A stretch of 64,000 nt of DNA from Micromonospora cremea (GCF_900143515.1 NZ_FSQT01000001.1:558001-622000); one strand, 5' to 3'; shown: positions 26,702-36,125, counted from the first letter of the stretch. Program-made: numbers and translations. The notes: generated from the letters alone by a model not told the origin.

Positions 26702-27587
26702 GGGACGTCTCGTAACCCCGATGTCTGTCCGTTGAGGATGATCGGTCAGGATGCCTGGGTGCAGGTGATCACCGCAGCCCACCCTGAGTGGATCTTTCCG
26801 TTCACCGGGCTGCAGCCCGCCCAGTTCCGCCGGCTGGTCCGTCTGGTAGCCGAGCGTGGCGGTGGTGCGATCGCTGATGGCCGGCCGGGCCGGCAGTGGG
26901 CCTTGGACCTGCCGGATCGGGTGTTGCTGGTGGCGGCGTACTGGCGCACGAACCTGACGATGCGCCAGATCGGGCCGCTGTTCGGGGTGTCGCACTCGGC
27001 TGCGCACCGGGTCATCGACGCCCTCGGCCCGCTGCTCGCACTGGCGCCGGTGCGCCGGCGGCCGCTCGAGCAGATCGCCATCGTCGACGGCACTCTGATC
27101 CCCACCCGCGACCACCGCCTGGCCACCCGGAGCAAAAACTACCGGTACTCGACGAACCTGCAGGTCGCCATCAACGCCAACACCCGCCTGGTCATCGCCG
27201 TCGGCGACCCACAGCCCGGCAACCGCAACGACACGATCGTCTACCGCAGCTCAGGGATCGACCAAAAGTTGGACGGGCGGCCCGTGATGGCCGACGGCGG
27301 CTACCGCGGCAACCCTGAGGTGATCATCCCGTACCGCAAGCCCGCCGACGGCAGTGACCTGCCGGACTGGAAGCAAGCCCTGAACGTCGAACACCGGACC
27401 GTTCGAGCCGGGGTCGAACATGCCTTGGCCAGGATGAAGTGCTTCAAGATCCTGCGCGACTACTGCCGCGCCGCCCATACATTGGCCGACGCCGCTTGCG
27501 GCATCGCCAACCTCCACAACATCATCCTCGCTGGCTGACCGCCGGGCCCGTGCCGGCAACGCCTTCACCCAGTTACGAGACGTCCCT
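26701..27587 (+). mobile_element. Complete IS5-family (IS427-like) insertion sequence
   Basis: The element is 887 bases long with perfect terminal inverted repeats AGGGACGTCTCGTAAC (26701-26716) and its complement (27572-27587). TA flanks it on both sides, and fusing the flanks regenerates CTAG, the preferred target of IS427-group elements. A diverged 3' fragment of a related element lies at 51420-51791 in the same orientation. Confidence 0.88.
26732..27538 (+). CDS. IS5-family DDE transposase
   Basis: This 268-residue single-frame transposase has an N-terminal HTH (DLPDRVLLVAAYWRTNLTMRQIGPLFGVSHSAAHRV) and a DDE_Tnp_4-type catalytic core: Asp in IAIVDGTLIP, Asp in RPVMADGGYRGN, and Glu in VRAGVEHALARMK. 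Length is normal and no stops or shifts are seen. It lies wholly between the terminal repeats. Confidence 0.88.
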   Translation: MRMIGQDAWVQVITAAHPEWIFPFTGLQPAQFRRLVRLVAERGGGAIADGRPGRQWALDLPDRVLLVAAYWRTNLTMRQIGPLFGVSHSAAHRVIDALGPLLALAPVRRRPLEQIAIVDGTLIPTRDHRLATRSKNYRYSTNLQVAINANTRLVIAVGDPQPGNRNDTIVYRSSGIDQKLDGRPVMADGGYRGNPEVIIPYRKPADGSDLPDWKQALNVEHRTVRAGVEHALARMKCFKILRDYCRAAHTLADAACGIANLHNIILAG

Positions 27588-27624
27588 TAGTCGTGGGTGC
27601 CCCACGGTACCCGGACACAGTGAA

Positions 27625-27651
27625 GGGCCCTCAGAAACGTTCTGAGGGCCC
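27625..27651. terminator. Perfect 12-base hairpin, likely terminator
   Basis: GGGCCCTCAGAA (27625-27636) and its complement (27640-27651) flank a three-base loop. Before the IS5 insertion this would have stood about 50 bases past the stop of the 26534 ORF. It may also serve the convergent secreted-protein gene that ends at 27754. Confidence 0.65.
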
Positions 27652-27753
27652 CTACACGGGTGGGCTAGCCGAGTTGCGGATACCCCGGCCCCTTGCGCGC
27701 CTGGCTCAGTGCTCGCCGATGGTTGTGGTGGTGGGAATTGGGCTGGTTGTGGT

Positions 27754-28440
27754 CTAGGCGGTTGGTGGCGGGGGACCAGTCAAAACTGTGAAAGGCCCGT
27801 TGTCAATGATGGGATACTCGGATTCGCCTGCCTCCAGACAGTCCGTGCTAAGGCCCGGGGCGGGCCCGCGGCCGGTGCAGACCTTCTCGTTCATGTCCAC
27901 GAAGAGGGTGCTGGTGTGAGTGCCGGGGCCAAGCGGATGAAAGACAGGAGACACGGGTACGACGAAGGGCAGCCCGCCGGTTCCCGGCGGCTGCACCACA
28001 TCAACGGGAACCATCCCGGATTGCAAGATTTCCGGGCCCGCCGTGACGGACTGCTCTTGGGCGGTCCCGGCGTCGATCACATAGCGGGCGCTCTTAAAGT
28101 TGGTGACGAAAGCATCCCGTTCGGTCGGCGTCGCCGTGATCCAGGGCGGGACGGCCCGGACCCACTGGTCCCCGACCAGCGCCGTGCGGCAGCCAGGCCC
28201 TCCGGGGGGGTCAGCTATATCGTCGGTCGCGGGCGCAGGAGGGCCGATGATCCGTTCGCTGACGCCGTAGCGCTGGTTTAGATCCCGCCATTCCTCGCTC
28301 CCTCCGAGGAAAATGGGGCTGGTGCACTGGTGGTTGCGGGGTGGCCCTGCCTCCGCGACGCCGGTCATAAGACCCACGCTTAACCCCAGCGTCGTCAGGA
28401 TTGCCCCCGCTTTTGCGGACCGTGAGACAGCAGTAGTCAT
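27754..28440 (-). CDS. Secreted hypothetical protein
   Basis: The protein is 228 residues from an ATG preceded by AGGGGG. Residues 1-31 are a Sec signal (basic start, hydrophobic core, VAEA cleavage before GPP). The mature protein is Pro-rich with a few Cys (CTSPIF, GCRTAL, VCTGR, DCLEAG) that could form two disulfides, and it ends in a short Pro stretch. No family is recognised. It stands alone between an IS-disturbed region and a long non-coding stretch. Confidence 0.65.
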   Translation of the reverse strand: MTTAVSRSAKAGAILTTLGLSVGLMTGVAEAGPPRNHQCTSPIFLGGSEEWRDLNQRYGVSERIIGPPAPATDDIADPPGGPGCRTALVGDQWVRAVPPWITATPTERDAFVTNFKSARYVIDAGTAQEQSVTAGPEILQSGMVPVDVVQPPGTGGLPFVVPVSPVFHPLGPGTHTSTLFVDMNEKVCTGRGPAPGLSTDCLEAGESEYPIIDNGPFTVLTGPPPPTA

Positions 28441-28980
28441 GGTTTGACCCCCTGTAGCTCGTACGTTGTTTCCCTGTGGTCGTGCGCCTCGGCTGGCGCG
28501 TGAGTACCGGGGGGGACCTGGCTCACCCCTGCGCCGCCCGGTTTAGGTGTCTTTGCCCGAAGCTAGCCTGCTGCCGCCGTCCCGCCGGGCGTTTCGGGCG
28601 CCTTCACCCCCTCGAGTCCGGCTCAGCACTCTCGGGTCAGCCTGGCGAGGCTACTTTCGGTTTCCACACAGCACAGTTGAAGATGGCACCCCGCGCTCAC
28701 CACGGGCTCATATCACGCTCACAGCCGGCGCATGGTCGGCTCATCGATTCAGGGCGGGCCGACCAGGGCTCGCTAGTCATCGCGCACGGAGTGTGGCGAG
28801 AAGCCCCCAGGGAGGGCCAGGACCGGCTGGCATGTGAGAAGCGGGTCTGCATGCGGCAGCGCGGTGGGACCGTTCCGGTCGGTGGTGGACATGGTGCCGT
28901 GACCGTGGACATGCGCTCGGGTCCGACGGCGGGGCTTCCTGGGTCGCAGCCAAGGTCCTCATCTCGACTAGGCCGGGGCC

Positions 28981-28999
28981 TGGAGCGTGGAGTCAGCGG
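28981..28999 (-). repeat. Second copy of the IS-end-like 19-mer
   Basis: The minus strand shows the same TGACTCCACGCTCCAGGCC as at 17574-17592, here directly following a relic coding end. It may be a solo IS terminus. Confidence 0.35.
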
Positions 29000-29587
29000 C
29001 GTCCGTCGGGGCACAGGTAGTGGTACCAGTCGATCGACAGGTCGACGGTGTCGATGCCCAGCAGAATCGCGGTCCTGCAGGCGCCGAAGGGGCCTCGTAC
29101 AGCGCGACGTACCGATCTTCGGCGTTGCGCGGTCGAGTCGCAGAACGATGTCATCGCGCATACGCAGACCCTAATCGCGCGTCACGCGACACCGCTTAGC
29201 CAAGGCCGGGATGCGCTAATTTGCTGCTGACAGTGCGCGCAGGCGCCATCCGCACATGCAGGGACCTCGGGGGAGGCTGGAGTTGCTCCGTGCGCTGGAG
29301 CGGCCGCGGCCGGCTCGACCAGCCTACTGGCGTATCCGTGGGGGAGCGGGTTGGGCGCTACGGGCGCGCTGGCCCGCGGGGGCGCCTGCGTCGCGGCCGA
29401 GTGGAGTGCCGGCGCCGCGTGGTGGCGAGGCGGTCCGTACGGCGTCGGGCTGCCCGAGGGGAGGCCGGTCCAGGCGATCAGTTGTCCCCGGCTCCGAGGC
29501 CCGAAACTGGGGAGCAGATTGGGAGCAACCGCCTGCACTGAACGGCGTTGAACAGCGCTCAACGGCACCGAATCGCACTCAACTGCG

Positions 29588-29631
29588 CCCACCCTGACCT
29601 GCGGGTTCTCGTTTTCGCAGGTCAGGGTGGG
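29588..29631. repeat. Perfect 16-base inverted repeat
   Basis: CCCACCCTGACCTGCG at 29588-29603 is matched by its exact complement at 29616-29631 around a 12-base loop containing TTTT. It follows a trace that resembles the end of an integrase-type gene (NWGADWEQ-like), but I cannot confirm that. Confidence 0.6.
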
Positions 29632-30349
29632 TGCGGCGTCCTGTTTCACACAAAGTGCTCCGCGGCTTTGTGCAGTGGTCGAGAGCTATCTATGTCGCCT
29701 GGCGGGGGAGTATGTGCAGGTCAAGGCGGTAAGGAGCTGCTGGATGGCCTGGCCTTGCAGTGGGAGCAGATTGGGCGCAGGTTGGCGAAGTGGTCACCGC
29801 GCCCGAAGAGCTCACCGAGGCCGGGCAGAACGGAGGTCCCTGACATGCGGTGATACAGGCGAGCGGTCCGGCGTGACCTCCCAGAGGAGACCGAAGTGGT
29901 CAGCCGCCCGGCTTGTAGGCGCTGAGCCACGTCAGAAACCAAGGCGTGGGCTGGGGCGCGCCGGCGGTGCAGTCGAACAATAGGTGACTGTCTCTGAGTG
30001 AGTCTGTGTGTCAGTCTGGAGTCGTCCTGCTTTCTGGAAGATCAATCTCAGCGGCACGGCCCTGACCGGGGCTTCCTGCTCGGTGACCTCATTGGGGGAC
30101 CCCGTAGGCGTCAGCTGATGCGAACAGCGGTCTCCGGGCTATGGCTCACGAGACGGTGCCGGCGTCGTGGTGCACACTGTGCTCGCACGTTACGAACGCG
30201 ACCAGGCCCGGCGAGGTGACCTAAGCCGACGTCAAGACGGGCGGGTCTTTGCCAATGCTGGGTGGTGGTCTGTTCGTACCATCAAGGGCATGCGACGGTA
30301 GGAACCGATGTCGGTCGGTGTACAGAGGACGCCGACGAACGATGATGGC

Positions 30350-30820
30350 CACGACGGCCCGCTGGCAGAGTTCTCCGCCTTGCGGCAGTGTGCGGCAAGG
30401 AGTTCGCCGGCCATCCGGGCACGCAGCCGCCCTTTGGTGGTGTGGGCGGCGTTGGGACGGTCCTCGGTGAGCGGTCGGCCGTTGGGGCGGCCGTACATGT
30501 AGACGGTTTCCATGCTGAGCAGGCGGGCGCCGGTGGCTTGGGCCGCGGCGAGCACGCCGGCCTGCAGTGGGGGCCGCTGCGCCGTCCATTCGTGGTATGG
30601 CGGGTTGAGGGTCTGGTAGAGCAACGGTGGCACCCTGAGCGACGGCGCAGGTGAATGCGGAGTCACGCGCGTCGCCACCGATGACCTCGACGTCGTCGGG
30701 TACGCGGGCGTGGCCGGAGCGGTTGACGAGCCGGACGGATTCGCCGCGTCGGCGCAGGGCGTCGTAGGTGGCCAGGCCGATCGCGCCGGTGCCGAAGATG
30801 ACGTGCCGTGCGGTGGTCAT
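30350..30820 (-). pseudogene. NAD-dependent epimerase remnant
   Basis: MTTARHVIFGTGAIGLATYDALRRRGESVRLVNRSG at the start (ATG overlapping the upstream stop at 30817) is a clear Rossmann NAD site. After about 50 residues the frame breaks; the adjacent frame continues VAQGATVVYQTLNPPYHEW, QATGARLLSMETVYMYG and GELLAAHCRK, then leaves the family. It is a truncated, frameshifted gene that was once the last member of a DUF4386/membrane-protein operon. Confidence 0.7.
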
Positions 30821-31413
30821 GCCGTCGCCTCGATCGGGGTGCTGGCGGGGCGTGGCCCGACGGCGGTGCGGTACGGCAGCAGCTGGTGCAGCAGGAGCCC
30901 GGACAGCGCGGACACGGTCAGGGCGCCGCTGAGGCCGACGGCGGTGAACTGTTCGTCGACGTTGACACCGATGAGGGTGGTCATTGCCCAGCCCAGGGCC
31001 CATACGACGGGCATGGCGGCAGCCCAGACCCACCGGGATCGGGTACGGCGGGGTAGGGCGGCGGTTTGCGCGGCGCCGAGCAGCAGGCCGGTTATCGCGC
31101 CCATCAGCATCAGGTCGGTGAGGGAGGTGCGGTAGTCGACCGCGGCGGCTCCGAGGAGCAGACCGAGGCCCATCCCGATGGTGGTCGCCGGGATCCACCG
31201 GCGCGGGTCGAGACGCCGGCGGCTGAGCATCGCTTGGCCGGTGCCGATGATCAACCCGACGACCGCGCCACCGGTGAGTGCCGACATTGGGCTGTCGACC
31301 CGGCCGGCCACGGCGGTACCCGCCAGGCCGGCGAGGGGGAACACCAGTGTTCCTGCGGTCCAGATCAGCCAGGTGCGCAGGAACGACGGTGGGGATGTTT
31401 CGGAGCGGGTCAT
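30817..31413 (-). CDS. Multi-pass membrane protein, unknown
   Basis: The protein is 198 residues from the ATG at 31413 behind GAGGAGCT. It has six or so hydrophobic segments in two similar halves, each with a GxxxGxxxG-rich helix (GGAVVGLIIGTGQAML; GAITGLLLGAAQTAAL). No catalytic motif. It lies five bases downstream of the DUF4386-like gene and overlaps the following epimerase remnant, so it is the middle gene of a three-gene operon divergent from the TetR regulator. Confidence 0.65.
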   Translation of the reverse strand: MTRSETSPPSFLRTWLIWTAGTLVFPLAGLAGTAVAGRVDSPMSALTGGAVVGLIIGTGQAMLSRRRLDPRRWIPATTIGMGLGLLLGAAAVDYRTSLTDLMLMGAITGLLLGAAQTAALPRRTRSRWVWAAAMPVVWALGWAMTTLIGVNVDEQFTAVGLSGALTVSALSGLLLHQLLPYRTAVGPRPASTPIEATA

Positions 31414-31418
31414 GGTGC

Positions 31419-32210
31419 TCAGCTCCTCGGGCCGATCGTGATTGGCCGGCGTGGGGTGGAGGTGCGTGCCAAGGGGGCGTCGCTGGTGTCCGGGATCGGG
31501 TTGGAGATCGGTCGGCGTAGGAGCGTCACGCCGAGGGCGGCGATCCACAGCCCCCAGCTGGTGCTGCCGAGCAGCCCGGCCAGGTCCCAGACGGGGAAGC
31601 CCGGGACGGCGGTGGCGAGGATGTCGCCCTGGTTGAGCAGGTAGATCGTGCTGACGGCGAGGCCGGTGATGCCGAGCCAGCGTGGCAGTACCCGGCTGCG
31701 CAGGATGGTCATGCTGAGGGTGACCGACCAGCCGATGATGAGCAGTTGGCCGAGGTGTTCGCCGAGCGGCGCGCCGCCGAACTGGTGTTGGGCGGTCCAG
31801 GCGGCGTCCACCGCGGCCTGGGTGGTGGCGTCGCCGGTGACGTAGGCGTGGGCCAGCGGCGGGACGGCGAAGACCCAGCGCAGGAACCCGACCAGCGAGA
31901 GCACCACCGAGGTGGCGCCGAGGTAGGTGGCCGCCCGCAGCACCGGGTCGTCGCGCCGGCGGAGTACAGCAGGCAGCAACAGGATCGGCACGGCCAGGAT
32001 CGCGTACGTCCATGCGGTCGCGAACCAGGTCCACACCAGGCTGGTGCCGCCGGCGGCGAAGGCCGGCAGGACCACACTGCCGGGCTCCCGCAGGATGTGC
32101 GGCCAGTCGAACGTCGAGGACAACACCGTCGCGGCGGCGGCGAACGCGACGGCCCCTGTCAGGAGTAGCCCGCCGGTCGCTCGGCGGAGGCCCGTTCCGG
32201 TAGCTGTCAT
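31419..32210 (-). CDS. DUF4386-like membrane protein
   Basis: This 263-residue protein starts at an ATG just beside the TetR operator region. It has six TM segments and resembles the DUF4386 family in its RSRVLPRWLGITGL block (the family's SRLVPRxLGxxGL) and in overall helix spacing. It is transcribed away from the TetR gene at 32287 and probably repressed by it. DUF4386 proteins have no known function. Confidence 0.7.
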   Translation of the reverse strand: MTATGTGLRRATGGLLLTGAVAFAAAATVLSSTFDWPHILREPGSVVLPAFAAGGTSLVWTWFATAWTYAILAVPILLLPAVLRRRDDPVLRAATYLGATSVVLSLVGFLRWVFAVPPLAHAYVTGDATTQAAVDAAWTAQHQFGGAPLGEHLGQLLIIGWSVTLSMTILRSRVLPRWLGITGLAVSTIYLLNQGDILATAVPGFPVWDLAGLLGSTSWGLWIAALGVTLLRRPISNPIPDTSDAPLARTSTPRRPITIGPRS

Positions 32211-32246
32211 CTCGGTCCGATCTGCTCGCCGATCGCGCTGGACACT

Positions 32247-32261
32247 GTACAAATAGTGTAC
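32247..32261. promoter_or_regulatory. TetR-type operator candidate
   Basis: GTACAAATAGTGTAC has 5-base arms (GTACA/TGTAC) with a 5-base spacer and lies in the 76-base gap between the divergent DUF4386-like and TetR genes. It is well placed to control both. Confidence 0.5.
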
Positions 32262-32286
32262 GCTGTGAAGAGTGACAGGAGGGATC

Positions 32287-33024
32287 ATGGAAGCATCGGT
32301 CAAACGCCGTCCTCGCGGTCCGCGGCGGGCGTTCACCGAGGACGAGATCCTCGACGCCGCGTTGACCCTGCTCGACGAGGGCGGCCCGAACGCCGCGACC
32401 CTGCGAGGCATCGCCGCCAAGGTGGACGTGTCCCCCAATGCGGTGTACACCTACTTCCCCGACAAGGCCGCCGTGTTCAAAGCGCTGGTCGAGCGCCTGC
32501 TCGGCCAGGTCGACCACGGCGTCTTCGCCGACCGTGGCGAACCGTGGCGGCAACGGGTGGAATCCCTCGCACTGGAACTGCGAGCCCGACTGACCGCCCA
32601 CCCCGGCGCGGTCGGCCTCGTGATCGGCGGGCCGATGGACGGGCCGCAGGCTCGGGCCCTCAACGAACGGCTCCTCGAACTCCTCGCCGACGCCGGACTG
32701 ACCACCTTCGACGCCGCACGGGCGGCTCACCTGCTGCTCGTCTACGTGTTCGGATCCATCGCCCTCGAGGTCGCCGACCACGGGCAGGCCGGACCCCTGC
32801 CCCCAGAAGCGGAACGAACGGACAGCCGGCACCGCGCGTCTGCCGCCGCAGAGCCCGACCGGTTTCCCCGTTCCGCTGCCGCAGCGGACGTGATGGCCGG
32901 ATACGTCTCCACCCAGCAATACATCTGGGGACTGCACCGCATGCTCGACGGCATCACCGCGAGCGCGGTCGGCAACCCGGAACGTTCACCCTCATCCACG
33001 GCCGAGGACACTACGGGGCACTGA
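32287..33024 (+). CDS. TetR/AcrR-family repressor
   Basis: The protein is 245 residues from the ATG at 32287, which sits behind AGGAGGGA; an upstream GTG is in frame but has no ribosome site. The HTH at about 20-65 reads FTEDEILDAALTLLDEGG...TLRGIAAKVDVSPNAVYTYFPDKAAV, a classic TetR N-domain. The C-terminal ligand domain is of the TetR-class type. It is divergent from the 31419 membrane gene and upstream of an SDR and an alcohol dehydrogenase that may be co-regulated. Confidence 0.88.
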   Translation: MEASVKRRPRGPRRAFTEDEILDAALTLLDEGGPNAATLRGIAAKVDVSPNAVYTYFPDKAAVFKALVERLLGQVDHGVFADRGEPWRQRVESLALELRARLTAHPGAVGLVIGGPMDGPQARALNERLLELLADAGLTTFDAARAAHLLLVYVFGSIALEVADHGQAGPLPPEAERTDSRHRASAAAEPDRFPRSAAAADVMAGYVSTQQYIWGLHRMLDGITASAVGNPERSPSSTAEDTTGH

Positions 33025-33054
33025 GTTCGGCCACGCGCCGAAGGAGCACGAACC

Positions 33055-33930
33055 ATGAAGCTGATCCGCGGCAGGCCGATGGCCGGCCGCACAGTGCTGA
33101 TCACCGGTGGCAGCGCAGGCATCGGCAAGGCGACCGCCCTGGGCCTGGCCACCATGGGCGCCCACGTCGCTGTCACCGGACGGGACCGCGATCGCGCCAA
33201 CGCCGCGGCCGCCGAGATCCGGGCAGCCGGCGGCGGGCGGGTCGACGTGTTCGTCGCGGACCTGTCGTCCCAGGCGGAGGTACGACGGCTTGCCGACCAG
33301 GTCCTTCACGCCCTCACCAGAATCGACGTGCTGGTCAACAACGTCGGGGGGTACTGGAACACCCGGCACGTGACGGCCGACGGGCTCGAGCACACGTTCG
33401 CCCTCAACCACCTCGCGCCGTTCCTGCTCACGACGCTGCTCCTCGACCAGTTGAAGCACAGTGCGCCGGCTCGCGTGGTCACGGTCTCGTCCAACGCGCA
33501 CGCCATGGGGCGCATCGACTTCGACGACCTCCAGGGCGAACGGTCCTACTCCGGCGCACACGCCTACAACCAGTCCAAACTGGCGAACGTCCTGTTCACC
33601 TACGAGCTCGCCAGGCGGATGCCGGCCGCCTCGATCACCGCCAACGCGCTGCACCCCGGCGTGGTCAGCACCTCGTTCGGAGCCGACGACCCGGCCGTTG
33701 TACAGCGCCTGCTCGTGCCGTTCCTGCGGCCCTTCATGAAGACCCCGAACCGGGGTGCCGCCACCTCGATCCACGTAGCCTCCGCTCCCGATCTCGCGCA
33801 GGTGACGGGTCGCTTCTTCGCCCACAGCAGACCCAGGAAATCGTCCGAGCGCAGCTACGACCGGGCCGTCGCGACACGGCTCTGGCAGGTGAGCGCCGAC
33901 CTGGTCGCCGCGGATTCGCCGGTGGTCTGA
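33055..33930 (+). CDS. Short-chain dehydrogenase/reductase (retinol-dehydrogenase-like)
   Basis: The protein is 291 residues with TGGSAGIG at about 17-24 (NADP site), NNVGG near 95-99, Ser145/146 and the catalytic Tyr171-x-x-x-Lys175 pair in AYNQSKLANVLF. HPGVVSTSFG is the usual substrate-loop start. GAAGGAG precedes the ATG. It follows the TetR gene with a 30-base gap and may be its target. Substrate unknown. Confidence 0.88.
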   Translation: MKLIRGRPMAGRTVLITGGSAGIGKATALGLATMGAHVAVTGRDRDRANAAAAEIRAAGGGRVDVFVADLSSQAEVRRLADQVLHALTRIDVLVNNVGGYWNTRHVTADGLEHTFALNHLAPFLLTTLLLDQLKHSAPARVVTVSSNAHAMGRIDFDDLQGERSYSGAHAYNQSKLANVLFTYELARRMPAASITANALHPGVVSTSFGADDPAVVQRLLVPFLRPFMKTPNRGAATSIHVASAPDLAQVTGRFFAHSRPRKSSERSYDRAVATRLWQVSADLVAADSPVV

Positions 33931-34032
33931 CGCTCCGGCAGCCGGAGTGGCACAACATGCTCTCCACAGCGCGGGGTCTGCACCCGGCGCTGACAGGCCC
34001 CGAACGGGCAAGCCAACAGCAAAGAGGTCACG

Positions 34033-35070
34033 ATGAGGACCGACAGGCGGAACCCAGCGGTACATGCATCGACCGTGACACCAGCGGCCGACACGGTGAC
34101 GGCGATGGTGCGGGACGAGTACGGCGAGGCCGAGGACGTCCTGCGACTCGAACAGATCGACCGGCCCGAGATCGCCGACGGCCAGGTTCTGGTTCGCGTC
34201 CATGCGGCGGGGCTGGATCGGGGTGTCTGGCACGCCATGGCCGGCCTGCCCTACCCGATCCGGCTGGCGGGTTACGGCCTGCGCACGCCCAACAACCGGG
34301 TCCCGGGTACCGACGTCGCCGGACGCGTCGAGTCGGTCGGCGCGACCGTGACCGGGCTGCGGGTCGGGGACGAGGTGTTCGGCGTCGCCCGGGGCTCGTT
34401 CGCGCAGTACGCCTGCGCCGCAGCGGACAAGCTCGTACTCAAGCCGAAGCGGCTCACCTTCGAGCAGGCGGCGGCCATTCCCGTCTCCGCCTGCACGGCC
34501 CTGCAGGGCGTTCGTGACCACGGCCGGGTCCGATCCGGACAGCACGTCTTGGTAATCGGCGCGTCGGGCGGCGTCGGCACGTTCACCGTGCAAATCGCCA
34601 AGGCGTTCGGAGCCGAGGTCACCGGCGTGTGCAGCACCTCCAAGCTCGACCTGGTCCGGTCCATCGGCGCCGACCACGTCGTCGACTACACGCGCGGCGA
34701 CGTCACCGACGGGCGGCAACGCTACGACGTCATCCTCGACATCGGAGGCAACCGCTCACTGACGCGGTTGCGGCAGGCCCTGACGCCCAGGGGAACGCTG
34801 GTCATCATGGGCGGCGAGACAGACGGCCGATGGCTGGGCGGCAGCGACCGGCAGCTACGGGCGATGGCCGTTTCCCCGTTCGTCGGCCAGAAGCTCGGGA
34901 CGTTCGTGGCCACGCAGAGCGCACCGGACCTGACCGCCCTCGCCGAACTCGTCGAGGCCGGCAAGGTGACACCCGTCATCGACCGGACCTACCCGCTCGG
35001 CGACCTCGCCGCAGCCATCCGCTACCTGCAGCAGGGCCGCGCCAGGGGCAAAGTCGTCATCCGGGTCTGA
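34033..35070 (+). CDS. Quinone-oxidoreductase-like MDR alcohol dehydrogenase
   Basis: The protein is 345 residues. It has the zinc-free MDR layout: a catalytic domain with VLVRVHAAGLDRGVWHAM and GTDVAGRVESVGATVTGLRVGDEVFG, and a Rossmann domain with VLVIGASGGVGTFTVQIAKAFGAEV. The Cys/His zinc ligands of classical ADHs are missing. The N-terminal 25 residues are a poorly conserved extension, so an ATG at MVRDEYG (about residue 25) is an alternative start. Confidence 0.85.
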   Translation: MRTDRRNPAVHASTVTPAADTVTAMVRDEYGEAEDVLRLEQIDRPEIADGQVLVRVHAAGLDRGVWHAMAGLPYPIRLAGYGLRTPNNRVPGTDVAGRVESVGATVTGLRVGDEVFGVARGSFAQYACAAADKLVLKPKRLTFEQAAAIPVSACTALQGVRDHGRVRSGQHVLVIGASGGVGTFTVQIAKAFGAEVTGVCSTSKLDLVRSIGADHVVDYTRGDVTDGRQRYDVILDIGGNRSLTRLRQALTPRGTLVIMGGETDGRWLGGSDRQLRAMAVSPFVGQKLGTFVATQSAPDLTALAELVEAGKVTPVIDRTYPLGDLAAAIRYLQQGRARGKVVIRV

Positions 35071-35138
35071 GGCAAGCGGCGAAGGTCGCGACGTTCGTGC
35101 TCGCTCGATCAAGGGAACGATAAGCAGGAAGATCTGAC

Positions 35139-35945
35139 ATGAGAAACGATCTTGCCAACCTCTCACCGCGCACAGCGGTGGGAATCGACGTCTCACCGCG
35201 CCTCGCCGGAAGAATCGCCGGATGGGGAATCCTGGCGATGGCTCTCATCGCGCCGTTCGCCGAGTTCTACGTCCGTCAGCGCCTCGTGGTGCCGGGAGAC
35301 GCAGGCGCCACGGCCACGAACATCACTGCCCACGAAGCCCTGTTCCGCCTCGGCATCGTCGCCTTCCTCGTGGTGATCATCCTCGACGTGGTGGTGGCGT
35401 GGGGGCTGTACGTCCTGCTCAAGCCGGTCAGCAGAAGCGTCTCCGTCCTCATGGCCTGGTCCCGGCTCGTGTTCGCCGTGATCTTCGCGGTCGCCGTCGT
35501 CAACCTCCTCAGTGCCGTCCACCTCGTCACCGATCCGACCTACCGGGCCGCCTTCGAACCCACCCAGCTGAACGCGCAGATGATGGCGTCCCTCAATGCC
35601 TTCAGCGCCGGCTGGGCCGTCGCACTGGTGTTCTTCGGCATCCACCTGATCCTGGTCGGATATCTCGCGCTGAAGTCCGGCTACGTGCCGAAGCTGGTGG
35701 GCATCCTGCTGGTCATCGCAGGTCTGGGCTACGCCGCGGACAGCTCCATCGTCTTCCTGGTGCCCGAATATGTCGCCACAGCGGCCCTGTTCACGTTCGT
35801 CGGCGAACTCGTGCTCGCCCTCTGGCTGGTGATCAGAGGCAAGACGATTCCGGACACGACCGACACCCGGACCAGCCGACCGAGCGGTCACCGCGAGACC
35901 GGCACGAGCGGAGGCGTCAAGGACCCGGTGACCGCTCGGGCCTGA
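35139..35945 (+). CDS. DUF4386-family membrane protein
   Basis: This 268-residue protein shows the full DUF4386 pattern with six TM helices: RIAGWGILAMALIAPFAEFYVRQRLV near the start (the family's first TM), ITAHEALFRLGIVAFLVVIILDVVVAWGLYVLL, FGIHLILVGYLALKSGYVPKLVGILLVIAGLGY. A Ser/Thr/Arg tail follows the last helix. AGGAAG precedes the ATG. It is the clearest of four DUF4386-like genes in this 8-kb stretch. Confidence 0.85.
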   Translation: MRNDLANLSPRTAVGIDVSPRLAGRIAGWGILAMALIAPFAEFYVRQRLVVPGDAGATATNITAHEALFRLGIVAFLVVIILDVVVAWGLYVLLKPVSRSVSVLMAWSRLVFAVIFAVAVVNLLSAVHLVTDPTYRAAFEPTQLNAQMMASLNAFSAGWAVALVFFGIHLILVGYLALKSGYVPKLVGILLVIAGLGYAADSSIVFLVPEYVATAALFTFVGELVLALWLVIRGKTIPDTTDTRTSRPSGHRETGTSGGVKDPVTARA

Positions 35946-36125
35946 CACGGGTTCTCCTGCGGTCACGGCTGCTGGCAGCAGACGCTGCGGCCACCAGCCG
36001 GCCGCCGGATTGGCCGGCGGCAAGCAGGCCCACACCTACAAGGCGCACACCAGAAGGCAATCCATCAACCGCTTGGGCCCGCCGGGCTCCCCACCTGCAG
36101 GCCAGCGTTAGAGAGGTAGACCATC

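Larger units (their letters stand above)
28441..30231. other. Long stretch without a supported gene
   Basis: About 1.8 kb with no reading frame that has a motif and a start. A minus-strand trace near 28990-29060 reads TAILLGIDTVDLSIDWYHYL and stops exactly at the repeated IS-end-like 19-mer, so it is probably the tail of a lost gene. Two copies of GAGCAGATTGGG (near 29513 and 29765) and a large hairpin at 29588 are the only other structure seen. Confidence 0.45.

Noticed and set aside
30817..32937. 706-residue minus-strand frame joining the TetR region to the membrane protein
   Set aside because: Only its last 198 codons (31413 to 30817) code for a plausible membrane protein with a ribosome site; the rest is antisense to TetR and out of frame with the DUF4386-like gene.
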